A stretch of 64,000 bases of DNA, from contig JADLBU010000006.1 of the NCBI GenBank assembly GCA_020847535.1, forward strand, positions 1 through 64,000, given 5' to 3'. This document shows, piece after piece, positions 10,501 to 18,025 of the stretch. Below the pieces are notes generated by a model that made no database searches, was not told the DNA's origin, and saw only the letters and a list, made by a program, of their open reading frames with translations. Position 1 is the stretch's first letter; the number at the start of each line of letters is the position of its first letter. The translations under genes were made by a program, and so were the position numbers. This DNA comes from Phycisphaerales bacterium. Lineage in GTDB: Bacteria > Planctomycetota > Phycisphaerae > Phycisphaerales > UBA1924.

Positions 10501-10745
10501 CTGCCGAGCTTCACCAGGCACACACCCAGCGCGTAATGCGCACCCGCCGCCTCCGCTCCATCCGGGTGCTCCTTGAGATACGCCCGCAGCTCGATCGCCG
10601 CCAGGTCGTGCATCCCCTTGTTGAGCAGCCCGATGCCGGCGCGATAGCTCTTGTCATCTCCCGGCTTCACCTGCGCTGATGCGATGTGAGCGCCGGCCAG
10701 CATGATCGCGATCAGCACACCCGCCGGCAGTTGTCGATGCATCAT
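7557..10745 (-). CDS. Large secreted tetratricopeptide-repeat protein
   Basis: The start at ATG 10745 (MMHRQLPAGVLIAIMLAG) gives a clear signal peptide ending near ASAQ and a protein of 1062 residues. The whole mature part is helical TPR repeats, for example AGIGLLNKGMHDLAAIELRAYL and AEAVGDLDVVIG, with the spacing of YbgF/CpoB or BamD-like repeats. It is the first gene of the operon with exbB, exbD and the propeller protein. A TPR protein next to Tol genes recalls CpoB, which ties the Tol machine to cell-wall synthesis, but this one is about four times larger. The role in envelope energy coupling is inferred from context. Confidence 0.8.
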   Translation of the reverse strand: MMHRQLPAGVLIAIMLAGAHIASAQVKPGDDKSYRAGIGLLNKGMHDLAAIELRAYLKEHPDGAEAAGAHYALGVCLVKLGRHAEAVGDLDVVIGIKDFAFRPDAMLLRAQCSIANAEEKAGIQMLGRLLKEYPEFERADRAGMLQGETLYRAGRIEEAKSVLGMVASKWPKGPVAERAGLFLALAEAGSGDSRAAANRLAALRARGEKGQYAGNAALIEAQCRHRLGELKEAGSLYELAANSGDAGIKPEAMLGAAQVARAQGQGVQAAKLLEGLMAASPSPAVLAGAQMEQGRLLLDEGKADAALEAFGALAGTAPAGLEDDAAYWSAKCEIRLGRLAAACEHLADAAGRYPQSELAADMLFDRASALSRAGKDEEALPAWSGWRERFPKHELAGEALAAEAGCAHRLGRYDDSMKLCKEFLERNPKHARAAVVELLVAENQYLEEQYQSAEKSYARFLKDHAQDASAWRAQVRRGLCLVKLRRADEARDVLTRAIDAGGEHDSALRQSALSVLGERCFADGDWMGAQKWFAELASSCKGQAGEADALLRCALSIQRQGKFAEALPLFERAQRAAPGSPQALHARFEAGQAMVELGRLDEAQRLLSAVVVDEKGEPKPVFTPHALRHLAGIASKQGRPEEAAQILAQVADSGDSEAILQQASALLAAGKYAEAEGAYSKYLKSSPDAVRGAEARARRAIAINRQGRNEDAVRELTSLSGSLDGIDAEIAAGVRYELGLALRALSKSQEAASAYGSLLKAAVSSRLEAYGALDLAQINMDQERHAEAIVLLDRCRQAASKLEARDAQAVLEQEMYTRGVCLLKLGKAGEAADVLSKFGEKFSGSQLAASVWLVRGEALLKAGRAGEAAQELRRVVDAKGSDEVTSAALLRLGEALAAGQQWSRSEEACTAFLDRFPDSELWFQARFGQGWARENAGRPDAAIEAYRDVVQRHQGPTAARAQFQIGECLYAQKKHEEAAAELLKVDVLYAYPEWSAAALYEAGRCLGEVGRSADAAKQFEDLIARFPGTQWAKLAKDKQQRATPAPTPTPTPGHAREISKAR

Positions 10746-10898
10746 GATTGCTCCCGCGATACACCCCGCGCACGCCGCCACCTCCCAGCACTGCGCGCTG
10801 GCAAAGCTCCCGCAAGGTGGAGTTCGAAACGGGTTCCGCCGAATCTCCGCCGGTGCCGTCAGGCCTCGGCGAAGAACAAGTCTCTCGAACAGCCAATC

Positions 10899-13736
10899 TC
10901 AGCAGTCATCGGCCGGCGCGGGGGAAGGCGCACCCGAGGCCTCAGGCGTCGGCGCGACGGGCGGAGCCGGAGGCGCCGGCGGCACATCGGGCGTAGGAGC
11001 GGTCGGGGAGAAGGGGGCCTCAGGCGCTGCCGGCGCTTCGGGCGTCGGAGCCGCTGGCGCTGGAATCACTTCAACCGGCTCGATGAAGTCGATCTCTTCC
11101 ACATCGGCGATCTCGGCTTCATCCAGATCGAAGTCTTCATCATCCAGCATCGCGAGCTGGTCTTCCAGTTCCTCGGCGCGGCGTTCGATCTCCGCGATCC
11201 GATCGATGAGCTGCTGCACGCGGTTGTCCATCGAATGCGACTGATCGTGCAGGGCATCAGATCGCTCGGAGAGCCGCTTGTAAGCCTGCTCCAAGGCCTG
11301 CTTGACCTGCTCCTCTTCCTGGACTTCCTGGGCGCGATCGCGCAGCTCCTGCGAGAGCTCCCGGATCCGGTCGGCCCGCTCGCGCATCTGCTCGGCGGCG
11401 TCACGCTGGGCATCGGCATCGGCCTCCATGGCGTCGCGGCTGGCTCGCAGCTCCTCGATCGCCCGGGCATAGTCCTTCAGCGCTGCCTTGTCGACCTTCT
11501 CGCCCTGGGCCGCGCGCGATGCGTACAGCGCCAGCTCCTCGGCGAGCTTGCCATCCGGGGCAACCATCATCGTCTGCGGTCCACCCGCCTTGCCGCCCTT
11601 GGGATTAATCATCTTGATGAACGCTCCCAGCGCCTTGTGCTCGCTGGCGTTCCCCCACACGATGATGTGGTCACCCTGCATCTGCACCAGGATCGGGACA
11701 TCGTTGCGGCTCATCAGCTCATAGAACGCGTTCAGCTTGCCCTCCGGCAACGCGTATTCCTGGGGCGTCCGGCCGACTTTCAACGCTTCCAGATCCACAA
11801 CCTCGGGCTGAGACGCCGGCGAATAGGCCCGGAAGTTCTGCCCCGAGGGGTACGCCAGCGTGGTCGCCACACCGGGCTCAGGAGCTGGCGTCGGATGGAC
11901 CTGCAGGCCACGCAAGGTTGCGCCGCCCAGATAGGCGCGTTCCTTGGAGGCCTTCTCAGCCTTCTTTGCCTTTTGGGCTTTCTCACCCTTCATCGCCTCC
12001 AGCGCCGGCGCCTCCCCGAGGAATGGCACCGCAGGCGCTTCGGCCCCGTGCTTGTCCGCCTTCCCCTTGCGGATGATCACCGCCGGAGCCTTCTTCGCGC
12101 TCTTGGCGCCCTCCTCCGGAGGGCATGCAAGACCGGGCGTCACGAACATACCCGCCGCAATGACGATCGCCGCCACGCACACCCCGACCACCGACATCTT
12201 CGGGGCCGTCCTCTGCGTCATCACCATGGTGATTCTCCTTGCCAGCTTCTTCGCCGATCCGGACATGATCCCCAGACATGGCCCCGCGCTCGGCTCGCTC
12301 GCGGAACTCAGGAAAGACTTGGTCGTCACCAGCGCGGCCGCGTACGCTCGCCGACCCGCCGGGAACAGACTCGTCACCCACGCATCGCAGCTCGCCTCAG
12401 CCTCATCGTGCAGACGATGCCGCGCCCACCACGCCACCGGATGCCACCAGTACATCGCGCCGATGACCGACTCCAGCCAGCACAGCATGTGGTCCCGCCG
12501 ACGCAGATGCGCCAGCTCATGCGCCACCACCGCCCGCTGAGAATCCTCATCCAGCGTCCCCCACAGCTCACCGGGCAAAATCAGCCGCGGATGCAGGCCG
12601 CACCAGATCATCGGAGAGATCGCCGAATCCACGATGCACGCCGACGGCGCCCGCCGCAGGCCCAACTGCCCTGCGACACCGCGCACGAGTTCATCAACCT
12701 CTTCACCCGCCGGCCGCGCCCGCCGGACCCAGCGCGCCGTCATGATCGCCCGAGTTAGGCTGAACAGCACCAGCATCCCCGCGACCCCCAGCCACACCGG
12801 CGTCGGAATCGGCGGCAGTGCGGCGATCGAATCACGTACCTTCACAATGCTCGCGATCCACGCTCGGACATTGGCTTCCATTGGCGATGGCGTCGCCACT
12901 GAAGCCGGCACCGCTGGGATCGCAGGTTGCGCTTCCGAAGACGCCTCCGCCGCGGCCGCACCCTGGCTGCCACGCTCAATCTCAATATGGCTCTTCACCG
13001 GCTTGGGCAAAGGCGATCGGGAATCCGAGGCGTAGGGCCCCGACCGTTCGATCGGCTTCGGGCTCGGTCGATCCGTGCGATCCATCTCCAGCGAGGCACG
13101 AGAGGGCGCGCTATCCGACTTTCCGCTGTGCGATCTCATCAGGGGCCCAGACGCCGTCGATACTCTGGATCCCGGCGCCGACGATGGCTTTGCAACTGCT
13201 GATGTTGCCGGCCGATCCACACGCGGCGCTGCCGTCACGACTGGCTCGCACGCCACCACCTGCCCGGGCGCGACTTCGGTCACCACTGGCGCAGGAGAAA
13301 TGATCGGCCGCGAGACAACCGGTCGTGGCGATGGCGCCGGATGTGCCGGTACGGGCTGCTCGGCATTCTTCGTGGAAGGCAAGTCCGCAACCAGCGGCGG
13401 ATCTCGCTCGATCGCCGCCTCCACCGGCTCAGGTCGCTCAACCGCGGGCCGCAGCGTTGAACCCGAACCACCACCGCTCCCCGAAGATGCAACGCGATCC
13501 TTGAGAACCACATCCGCCGCCGCAATCACACGCTTGGACTGGAACCAATCCGGCCGCCAGATCGCCGCCCCCACCACCGGCGTGATGAACGAAACCAGTG
13601 CCGCGAGCCACAGCGTGTGCCGGGTCGCCGGGCGGATCGATCGCAGCCGGCAGATCATGCCGACCAGGATCGCCAGCGGTGTCGCCGCCAGTCCACCCAG
13701 CCACAAAAGCTCCATGACTCCGGAAGCCCATTCCAT
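10899..13736 (-). CDS. BlaR1/MecR1-like M56 zinc metallopeptidase with long coiled-coil tail
   Basis: The protein has 945 residues. Membrane segments lie near residues 8-27, 42-60, 314-332 and at MSVVGVCVAAIVIAAGMF. The M56 catalytic motif is H406-E-L-A-H410, with an acidic candidate ligand in HDEAEAS (445-447). A Pro/Ser-rich insert of about 240 residues splits the membrane part. Beyond the protease there is no penicillin-binding domain. Instead there is a 130-residue charged coiled coil (rich in ERADRIRELS-type heptads) and an Ala/Pro tail. In this family membrane sensing activates the protease, which inactivates the partner BlaI repressor. The BlaI gene lies upstream in the same direction. 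The signal sensed is unknown and need not be a beta-lactam. Confidence 0.85.
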   Translation of the reverse strand: MEWASGVMELLWLGGLAATPLAILVGMICRLRSIRPATRHTLWLAALVSFITPVVGAAIWRPDWFQSKRVIAAADVVLKDRVASSGSGGGSGSTLRPAVERPEPVEAAIERDPPLVADLPSTKNAEQPVPAHPAPSPRPVVSRPIISPAPVVTEVAPGQVVACEPVVTAAPRVDRPATSAVAKPSSAPGSRVSTASGPLMRSHSGKSDSAPSRASLEMDRTDRPSPKPIERSGPYASDSRSPLPKPVKSHIEIERGSQGAAAAEASSEAQPAIPAVPASVATPSPMEANVRAWIASIVKVRDSIAALPPIPTPVWLGVAGMLVLFSLTRAIMTARWVRRARPAGEEVDELVRGVAGQLGLRRAPSACIVDSAISPMIWCGLHPRLILPGELWGTLDEDSQRAVVAHELAHLRRRDHMLCWLESVIGAMYWWHPVAWWARHRLHDEAEASCDAWVTSLFPAGRRAYAAALVTTKSFLSSASEPSAGPCLGIMSGSAKKLARRITMVMTQRTAPKMSVVGVCVAAIVIAAGMFVTPGLACPPEEGAKSAKKAPAVIIRKGKADKHGAEAPAVPFLGEAPALEAMKGEKAQKAKKAEKASKERAYLGGATLRGLQVHPTPAPEPGVATTLAYPSGQNFRAYSPASQPEVVDLEALKVGRTPQEYALPEGKLNAFYELMSRNDVPILVQMQGDHIIVWGNASEHKALGAFIKMINPKGGKAGGPQTMMVAPDGKLAEELALYASRAAQGEKVDKAALKDYARAIEELRASRDAMEADADAQRDAAEQMRERADRIRELSQELRDRAQEVQEEEQVKQALEQAYKRLSERSDALHDQSHSMDNRVQQLIDRIAEIERRAEELEDQLAMLDDEDFDLDEAEIADVEEIDFIEPVEVIPAPAAPTPEAPAAPEAPFSPTAPTPDVPPAPPAPPVAPTPEASGAPSPAPADDC

Positions 13737-13801
13737 CGTCTCACCCCGTCAGCACGCCCGACCCCCATCCCGCTTCTACACGCCACTCCCGCTCGCTTCT
13801 T

Positions 13802-13891
13802 AGAGACTGTTTCAGAACCCTACCCCATCTCGTGGCACAGGCATCCTGCCTGTGTTCTACCGCTCTGCTACGAAGTTCTGAAACAGTCTCT
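13802..13891. repeat. 90-bp MITE-like palindromic element
   Basis: Perfect 17-bp inverted repeats (13802-13818 and 13875-13891, AGAGACTGTTTCAGAAC on the left) enclose a smaller perfect 8-bp hairpin (13836-13843 with 13847-13854). TA dinucleotides lie at or next to both outer ends, as at IS630/mariner insertions. It sits in the 163-bp gap between the blaI stop and the blaR1 start. It has no coding content. It could be a mobile miniature element, or an attenuator-like hairpin in the blaI-blaR1 transcript. Confidence 0.7.
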
Positions 13892-13899
13892 TAGAACTT

Positions 13900-14292
13900 T
13901 CATTCCGGACTTCCCGCATCCAGGTCATCGATCAGCTTCCGAAGCTGCGCGATCTCATCCGGTGTAAACCGTTCGTTCTCAATCAGGTGAAGCAGCACGG
14001 GCGCAGCCGCTCCGTCGTAGAGCTGGTCCACCAACGCCTTGATGCGCGAAGTAGTCACGCTCTGTCGCGAAATCCGGGCCCGATACACATACGCCGTGTC
14101 CCGCTTGTCGCTGGCGACTACACCCTTCTGCTCAAGCCTGGTCAAAAACGTCAAAACCGTCGTGTACGCGACGGTCTTGCCCCGCTCGTGCAGCCGGTTC
14201 AGCACATCCCGCACCGTCTGCGGTCCGCCCTCCCACAGGGCCCGCATCACGGCCAGCTCAGCCTCCCCAAGTTCGACGGTCTTCTTGGCCAT
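13900..14292 (-). CDS. blaI: BlaI/MecI family winged-helix repressor
   Basis: The 130-residue protein matches the BlaI/MecI/CopY family in length and layout. The N-terminal winged helix covers residues 5-75 (LGEAELAVMRALWEGGPQTV, then VAYTTVLTFLTRLEQKGVV). A helical dimerisation tail follows. The partner M56 protease gene starts 163 bases downstream, the normal pairing. Its own promoter overlaps two BlaI-like dyads (14316-14333 and 14341-14355), so autorepression is expected. Confidence 0.92.
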   Translation of the reverse strand: MAKKTVELGEAELAVMRALWEGGPQTVRDVLNRLHERGKTVAYTTVLTFLTRLEQKGVVASDKRDTAYVYRARISRQSVTTSRIKALVDQLYDGAAAPVLLHLIENERFTPDEIAQLRKLIDDLDAGSPE

Positions 14293-14315
14293 GAGCCCCT
14301 TCCCGGCACCCTCTA

Positions 14316-14333
14316 CTACTACCGGTGTCGTAG
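14316..14333. promoter_or_regulatory. Putative BlaI operator 1
   Basis: An imperfect dyad, CTACTACCGGTGTCGTAG, covers the expected transcription start of blaI. Its outer CTAC/GTAG arms match the arms of known BlaI/MecI sites (TACA/TGTA core type). The call is by resemblance only. Confidence 0.6.
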
Positions 14334-14334
14334 G

Positions 14335-14363
14335 AAGATACTACAGCCGTCGTAGGCCGTCAA
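14335..14363 (-). promoter_or_regulatory. blaI promoter with BlaI-like operator 2 in its spacer
   Basis: On the minus strand, TTGACG (14358-14363) and TATCTT (14335-14340) are separated by exactly 17 bases. The spacer holds a second dyad, CTAC-N7-GTAG (14341-14355 on the plus strand). A repressor bound there would block RNA polymerase, so blaI-blaR1 is probably autoregulated. Confidence 0.7.
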
Positions 14364-14469
14364 GGCTCAAACCCCTCGCCGAACAAAAAGATCGCGATGC
14401 CCCCCGGCCGCTCCCCGACCCTCCATGCCGCCCACAGCCACCCCCAACGCCCCGCCTCTACCGTCCTCC

Positions 14470-15414
14470 ATGATCGAGTCCGAGCTGCTTCGGCACATCT
14501 ACTCCCGCTCCGCCGGTTTGACCCGCTTCCCGCAGGTCCTCGTCGGGCCCGGAGACGACTGCGCGGTCATCCGCTCCCCGAGCGGCGATCCACTCCTCCT
14601 CACCGTCGATCACCTCGTCGAAGGCCGGCACTTTGCCCGCCTGCCCAACTCGCCCGCCCGCCCTGCGCTCGACAGGATCGCCCGCAAGGCAATCTCCCGC
14701 TCCATCTCCGACATCGCCGCCATGGGCGGTACCCCTCTGGCATCGCTCGCCACCGCCTGCCTCAGCCCCGATTTCCCACAGCCGATCGCCGACGACCTCT
14801 TCGATCGCATGAACCACTGGGCAGCATCATGGAACGCCCCGCTCATCGGCGGCGATATCTCTTCATCACCCGATCACGCCAGCCAAGCACCTCTCATCCT
14901 CACGACCACCGTCATCGGCATCCCACACCCCGCTCGCGGCCCCATCCGCCGGTCGACCGCTCGCACTGGCGATGCCATCTTCGTCACCGGCGCTCTGGGC
15001 AACTCGCTAGCCTCAGGCCGGCATCTGACCTTTGAGCCACGACTCCGCGAAGCCGCGTGGATCTGCAATCAACCAACCGCCCCCTCCGCGATGATCGACA
15101 TCTCCGATGGCCTGGGCCGCGATGCATCGCGGATCGCCATCGCATCCAATGTCCGCCTCGTCATCGATGCAGTTCTTCTCCCCATCCACCCTGATTGCCC
15201 CGACTACACCCATGCCTGCTCCGATGGAGAGGACTACGAACTGCTCTTCACCGCTCCCGCGGCCCTGGACATCTCCGCCTTCACGAACTCCACCGGCACG
15301 CAACTCACTCGCATCGGCATCGTCGAACACGGCCCACCCGGCTGCACCATCATCTCCCCATCCGGCCAGCCGCTCGACGGCTGCGCGATGGGATGGGATC
15401 ACGGCCGCGCCTGA
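14470..15414 (+). CDS. thiL: Thiamine-monophosphate kinase
   Basis: ThiL phosphorylates thiamine monophosphate to the active cofactor thiamine diphosphate in the cytoplasm. The start at ATG 14470 (MIESELL) gives 314 residues, the normal length. The earlier in-frame ATG at 14425 adds a Pro-rich stretch unlike the family. Family motifs are GPGDD at residues 26-30, TVDHLVEGRHF at 45-55, the segment SISDIAAMGGTPLASL, and DISDGLGRD and DGEDYELLFT near the C-terminus, which bind ATP and metal. No other thiamine genes are nearby. Confidence 0.93.
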   Translation: MIESELLRHIYSRSAGLTRFPQVLVGPGDDCAVIRSPSGDPLLLTVDHLVEGRHFARLPNSPARPALDRIARKAISRSISDIAAMGGTPLASLATACLSPDFPQPIADDLFDRMNHWAASWNAPLIGGDISSSPDHASQAPLILTTTVIGIPHPARGPIRRSTARTGDAIFVTGALGNSLASGRHLTFEPRLREAAWICNQPTAPSAMIDISDGLGRDASRIAIASNVRLVIDAVLLPIHPDCPDYTHACSDGEDYELLFTAPAALDISAFTNSTGTQLTRIGIVEHGPPGCTIISPSGQPLDGCAMGWDHGRA

Positions 15415-15640
15415 CTCAAGGCACGACCCCCAAGGCACGACCCAATGTGCGAACATCCGCCGTCCATGCATCCGAATCTCGCACGGATCTTCTCGGGCCG
15501 GCGTTGCGGATAGTCAACACAATGTGGCTGCGCGCAGCGGCCGACCGTTGCACGGAATCAACACCCTGTGCCACATATCCCCTCCGGAACCCAGCGGCCG
15601 CGATAACCGCCGCTGGCACACCCCTTGACCATGTGCAAAG

Positions 15641-16075
15641 GTGGAAAGTCCACAATCAAAGAACAAAGCTCTACCCGGCGGCCTCTCCAGGCTGATCGCA
15701 GTTTCTGCGTTCGCCTCGCTCACGGCCTTCGTCGGCTGCACATCCTCCAACTCTCGGACGCCGATCGCCGAACACGCCGAGTCGTACGACTCCCCGCAAG
15801 GCTCTTCAGCGGATGTCGTGCTCGCCTTCCCCGGCACCCACATCGCCGATGCCGGCTACCCCGCCAACTCCCTCCCCGAGAATTGGCGCCGCGATGCCCA
15901 GCTCGCCGCCCGCTCCGATGCATCCGCCTACCCCCTGGATGCATGGCCCGCCGAACCCGGACCCTCGGTCTTCTGGGCCCGACGCATCCGCGCCTCCACC
16001 ACCGCCGATTCCTTCTACTTCTATGAAACGGCTCGCCACGACTACCGCGGCCTCCGCAGGTGGTGGCACCGATGA
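15641..16075 (+). CDS. Small probable lipoprotein, unknown function
   Basis: The 144-residue protein begins at GTG 15641. It has a basic start, a hydrophobic stretch (LIAVSAFASLTAF) and then VGC, an acceptable though not ideal lipobox. The rest has no domain I recognise; it is rich in Trp, Tyr and Arg near the end. No ATG in this frame fits better. The last base pairs form an ATGA overlap with the next gene, so the two are probably translated together. The coding call rests on the signal-like start and the coupling. Confidence 0.55.
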   Translation: MESPQSKNKALPGGLSRLIAVSAFASLTAFVGCTSSNSRTPIAEHAESYDSPQGSSADVVLAFPGTHIADAGYPANSLPENWRRDAQLAARSDASAYPLDAWPAEPGPSVFWARRIRASTTADSFYFYETARHDYRGLRRWWHR

Positions 16076-16578
16076 GCACTCCTACCCACGGCGAGTTCAC
16101 CCATCGAGATGTCCTGGCTCGGCTGCACGACTTCGCGACGGCCCATGCCACGCCGCGCAGTTTTCGCGCTTGTGGCGATCAGTCGCCTCCCCCGGTAGAC
16201 TCCGCCCTGATGTCACGCATCGATGGACTTCGCTCCGCCTTCCCACTCCGCCTTGCGCAGACCTACGGCGAGCAGCGCACGATGCTTGCCGCGCGATCTC
16301 GCTCGGCGAGCATGCCTGTTGAGTCCATCACGAACATCGCACAGACAGCGTCGATCACCGATCGCCCAGCGCCCGGCCGTTCGGCGGCAATCGATGGCCT
16401 GGTCGCCGCTCGGGTCGCAGCGCCGATTTCATTCCCAGATGGTGATCGACTGTTCGCCAGCGCCTCACAGTCCGGCCGCTCTTCCACCGATGTCTTGCCG
16501 TTCTACATCCACCCCGCGGACAAGAACACGGCCGCGACCGCCGTCACCGTCGGCCGCATCCTCGACATCACGGCCTGA
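16072..16578 (+). CDS. Hypothetical protein coupled to the upstream lipoprotein gene
   Basis: The start at ATG 16072 overlaps the upstream stop (ATGA, 16072-16075), giving 168 residues. There is no signal peptide or membrane helix. The composition is Ala, Ser and Arg rich. The C-terminal third (VLPFYIHPADKNTAATAVTV) looks ordered. I do not recognise a family. The only clue is the tight coupling to the preceding lipoprotein-like gene. Confidence 0.5.
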   Translation: MSTPTHGEFTHRDVLARLHDFATAHATPRSFRACGDQSPPPVDSALMSRIDGLRSAFPLRLAQTYGEQRTMLAARSRSASMPVESITNIAQTASITDRPAPGRSAAIDGLVAARVAAPISFPDGDRLFASASQSGRSSTDVLPFYIHPADKNTAATAVTVGRILDITA

Positions 16579-17049
16579 CGCTCGCCTCCCTTCAGCCCCA
16601 AAGCATCACCGAGAGGCCGGCGACCACACAGTCGCAAGCCCCTCGGAGCTTTGCTGTTCTGGTGCGCAGCCCGCTCGTTCCGGAGCCAGGCCAATGCACA
16701 TCAACCAAGCCCGCACGCCCGGATCTCGAATTGGATTTCACGGATGTCCCTCTCGCCCGCACCCGAATCCGTGAAACAGATCGATTGACGCGGGCGTGGA
16801 ATCGCTACCCCCCGTGAGCCCGGGGTGAACCCGGTGTGAACGCCGGATCATCGCATCCCCCGTCTCGAAAGATCACCCGCCGCACCCCGTTTGCCGCCGC
16901 ACACCAAAAAAACAGCCGCCCTTCCCGTTGAAGGAAAGGGCGGGGGTGAGATGAAGCCCGGTTCGTGGCGCCGGGCGTCACCTTGTGCGCCGGATGGTCC
17001 GGCAGCAGACGATCGGGCGACAATCCTTGCCGCCCGGGATAGACACCAC
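16579..17049. other. Intergenic region between convergent genes
   Basis: This 471-base gap holds no convincing gene. It contains an inverted repeat with 10-bp arms, TTTCACGGAT at 16736-16745 and its complement at 16767-16776, without a T-run. It also holds the minus-strand terminator at about 16907-16943. Confidence 0.5.
16907..16943 (-). terminator. Rho-independent terminator of the PEP-CTERM gene
   Basis: Read on the minus strand, a stem of about 12 bp with one mismatch (CCCGCCCTTTCC pairing with GGGAAGGGCGGC, loop TTCAAC) is followed by TGTTTTTTT. It lies about 107 bases past the stop of the minus-strand PEP-CTERM gene ending at 17050. Confidence 0.8.
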
Positions 17050-17736
17050 TCACACTCCGCGGCGGCGACGGAACGCCAGCAGCGTTCCCAGCCCACCAAG
17101 CACCAGCGCCCCGGGGGCCGGAACGCTCTGGATCTCGTACGTCAATCGCACCAGGTTCATGCCCTGACCTACGATCGTCTGGGTCTGGCCGTCATCCACG
17201 CCGTTCCAGTTCGACGGCAGATCCGTGATCGACTTGTTCGCCAGGACGGTCTGCGCGTTGTTGGTCTCGACGCGGATCATCTGCACGCGTGCGGAGAACA
17301 GCTGCACCGTCGAATTGTTGGTGAAGTTGATCGGGTTGGTGGCCCCTTCGTTCCAAGTCCAGAAGAAGAAGTTCTCGTTGTTCTTGATGATGCCGAACGG
17401 CATCAGGTCTGCCTTGTTGCTGGTCCAGATCTCGGCGACCACCAGCCGGGTAGCGGGGTTGTTGGGATTGTCGAGCTCATCCCACTTGCCCATCACAGTG
17501 CCGTTGGTGCTGTCGTTGATGTTCAGCCCCATCGAGGCGCCCACGGGCCCGCGCATGATGCTGACGTTGCCGCCCTGGTTGATGCTGAGCGTGGACCCAA
17601 GGTCCCCGAACATCACCAGCCTGAAGGAGGCGGTGTCGTTCGTGATGACCGAGCCGTCCGCCGCGATCGCCGCCGGCGCCATGCAGGCCGTCATGCCCGC
17701 CGCCGCCAGTGTCTTTGCCGCTTGTGAATGCTTCAT
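17050..17736 (-). CDS. PEP-CTERM-like exported protein, unknown function
   Basis: The 228-residue protein has a signal peptide (TLAAAGMTACMAPAAIAA). The C-terminal tag is VPAPGALVLGGLGTLLAF followed by four Arg. That tripartite tail is the PEP-CTERM sorting signal handled by exosortase-type systems. The middle is Asn-rich and beta-like (NNENFFFWTWNEG). No catalytic motif is visible. The adjacent plus-strand gene diverges from it across 289 bases. A surface or extracellular-matrix location is inferred from the tail. Confidence 0.8.
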   Translation of the reverse strand: MKHSQAAKTLAAAGMTACMAPAAIAADGSVITNDTASFRLVMFGDLGSTLSINQGGNVSIMRGPVGASMGLNINDSTNGTVMGKWDELDNPNNPATRLVVAEIWTSNKADLMPFGIIKNNENFFFWTWNEGATNPINFTNNSTVQLFSARVQMIRVETNNAQTVLANKSITDLPSNWNGVDDGQTQTIVGQGMNLVRLTYEIQSVPAPGALVLGGLGTLLAFRRRRGV

Positions 17737-18025
17737 AACTCATCCTCGCTTCATGGGCGCACGTACATCCCGCCGCACGACGCGCAGCCTTTGGGCCACC
17801 ACTACACCTCTGACTACACCCTGATTGCCGCGGGCGGCGCAAGCGCCATACCCGTCAGATTCAACCTACACCACAAATTCGGAAAAGCCACCCCGGATCC
17901 CGGATTCTCCCCGCTTTGCCCAGCCCGCATGAAACCCCCACGGATCACGCGGTTATCCGCACCCAGGCCTCCCCTACCATCACCCCGAACCCCATCCAGC
18001 CGGATTCGCCGGCGGAAACCACGCC

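Noticed and set aside
16736..16776. Inverted repeat TTTCACGGAT as a terminator
   Set aside because: It has a 21-base loop and no T-run, so it was kept only as a note.
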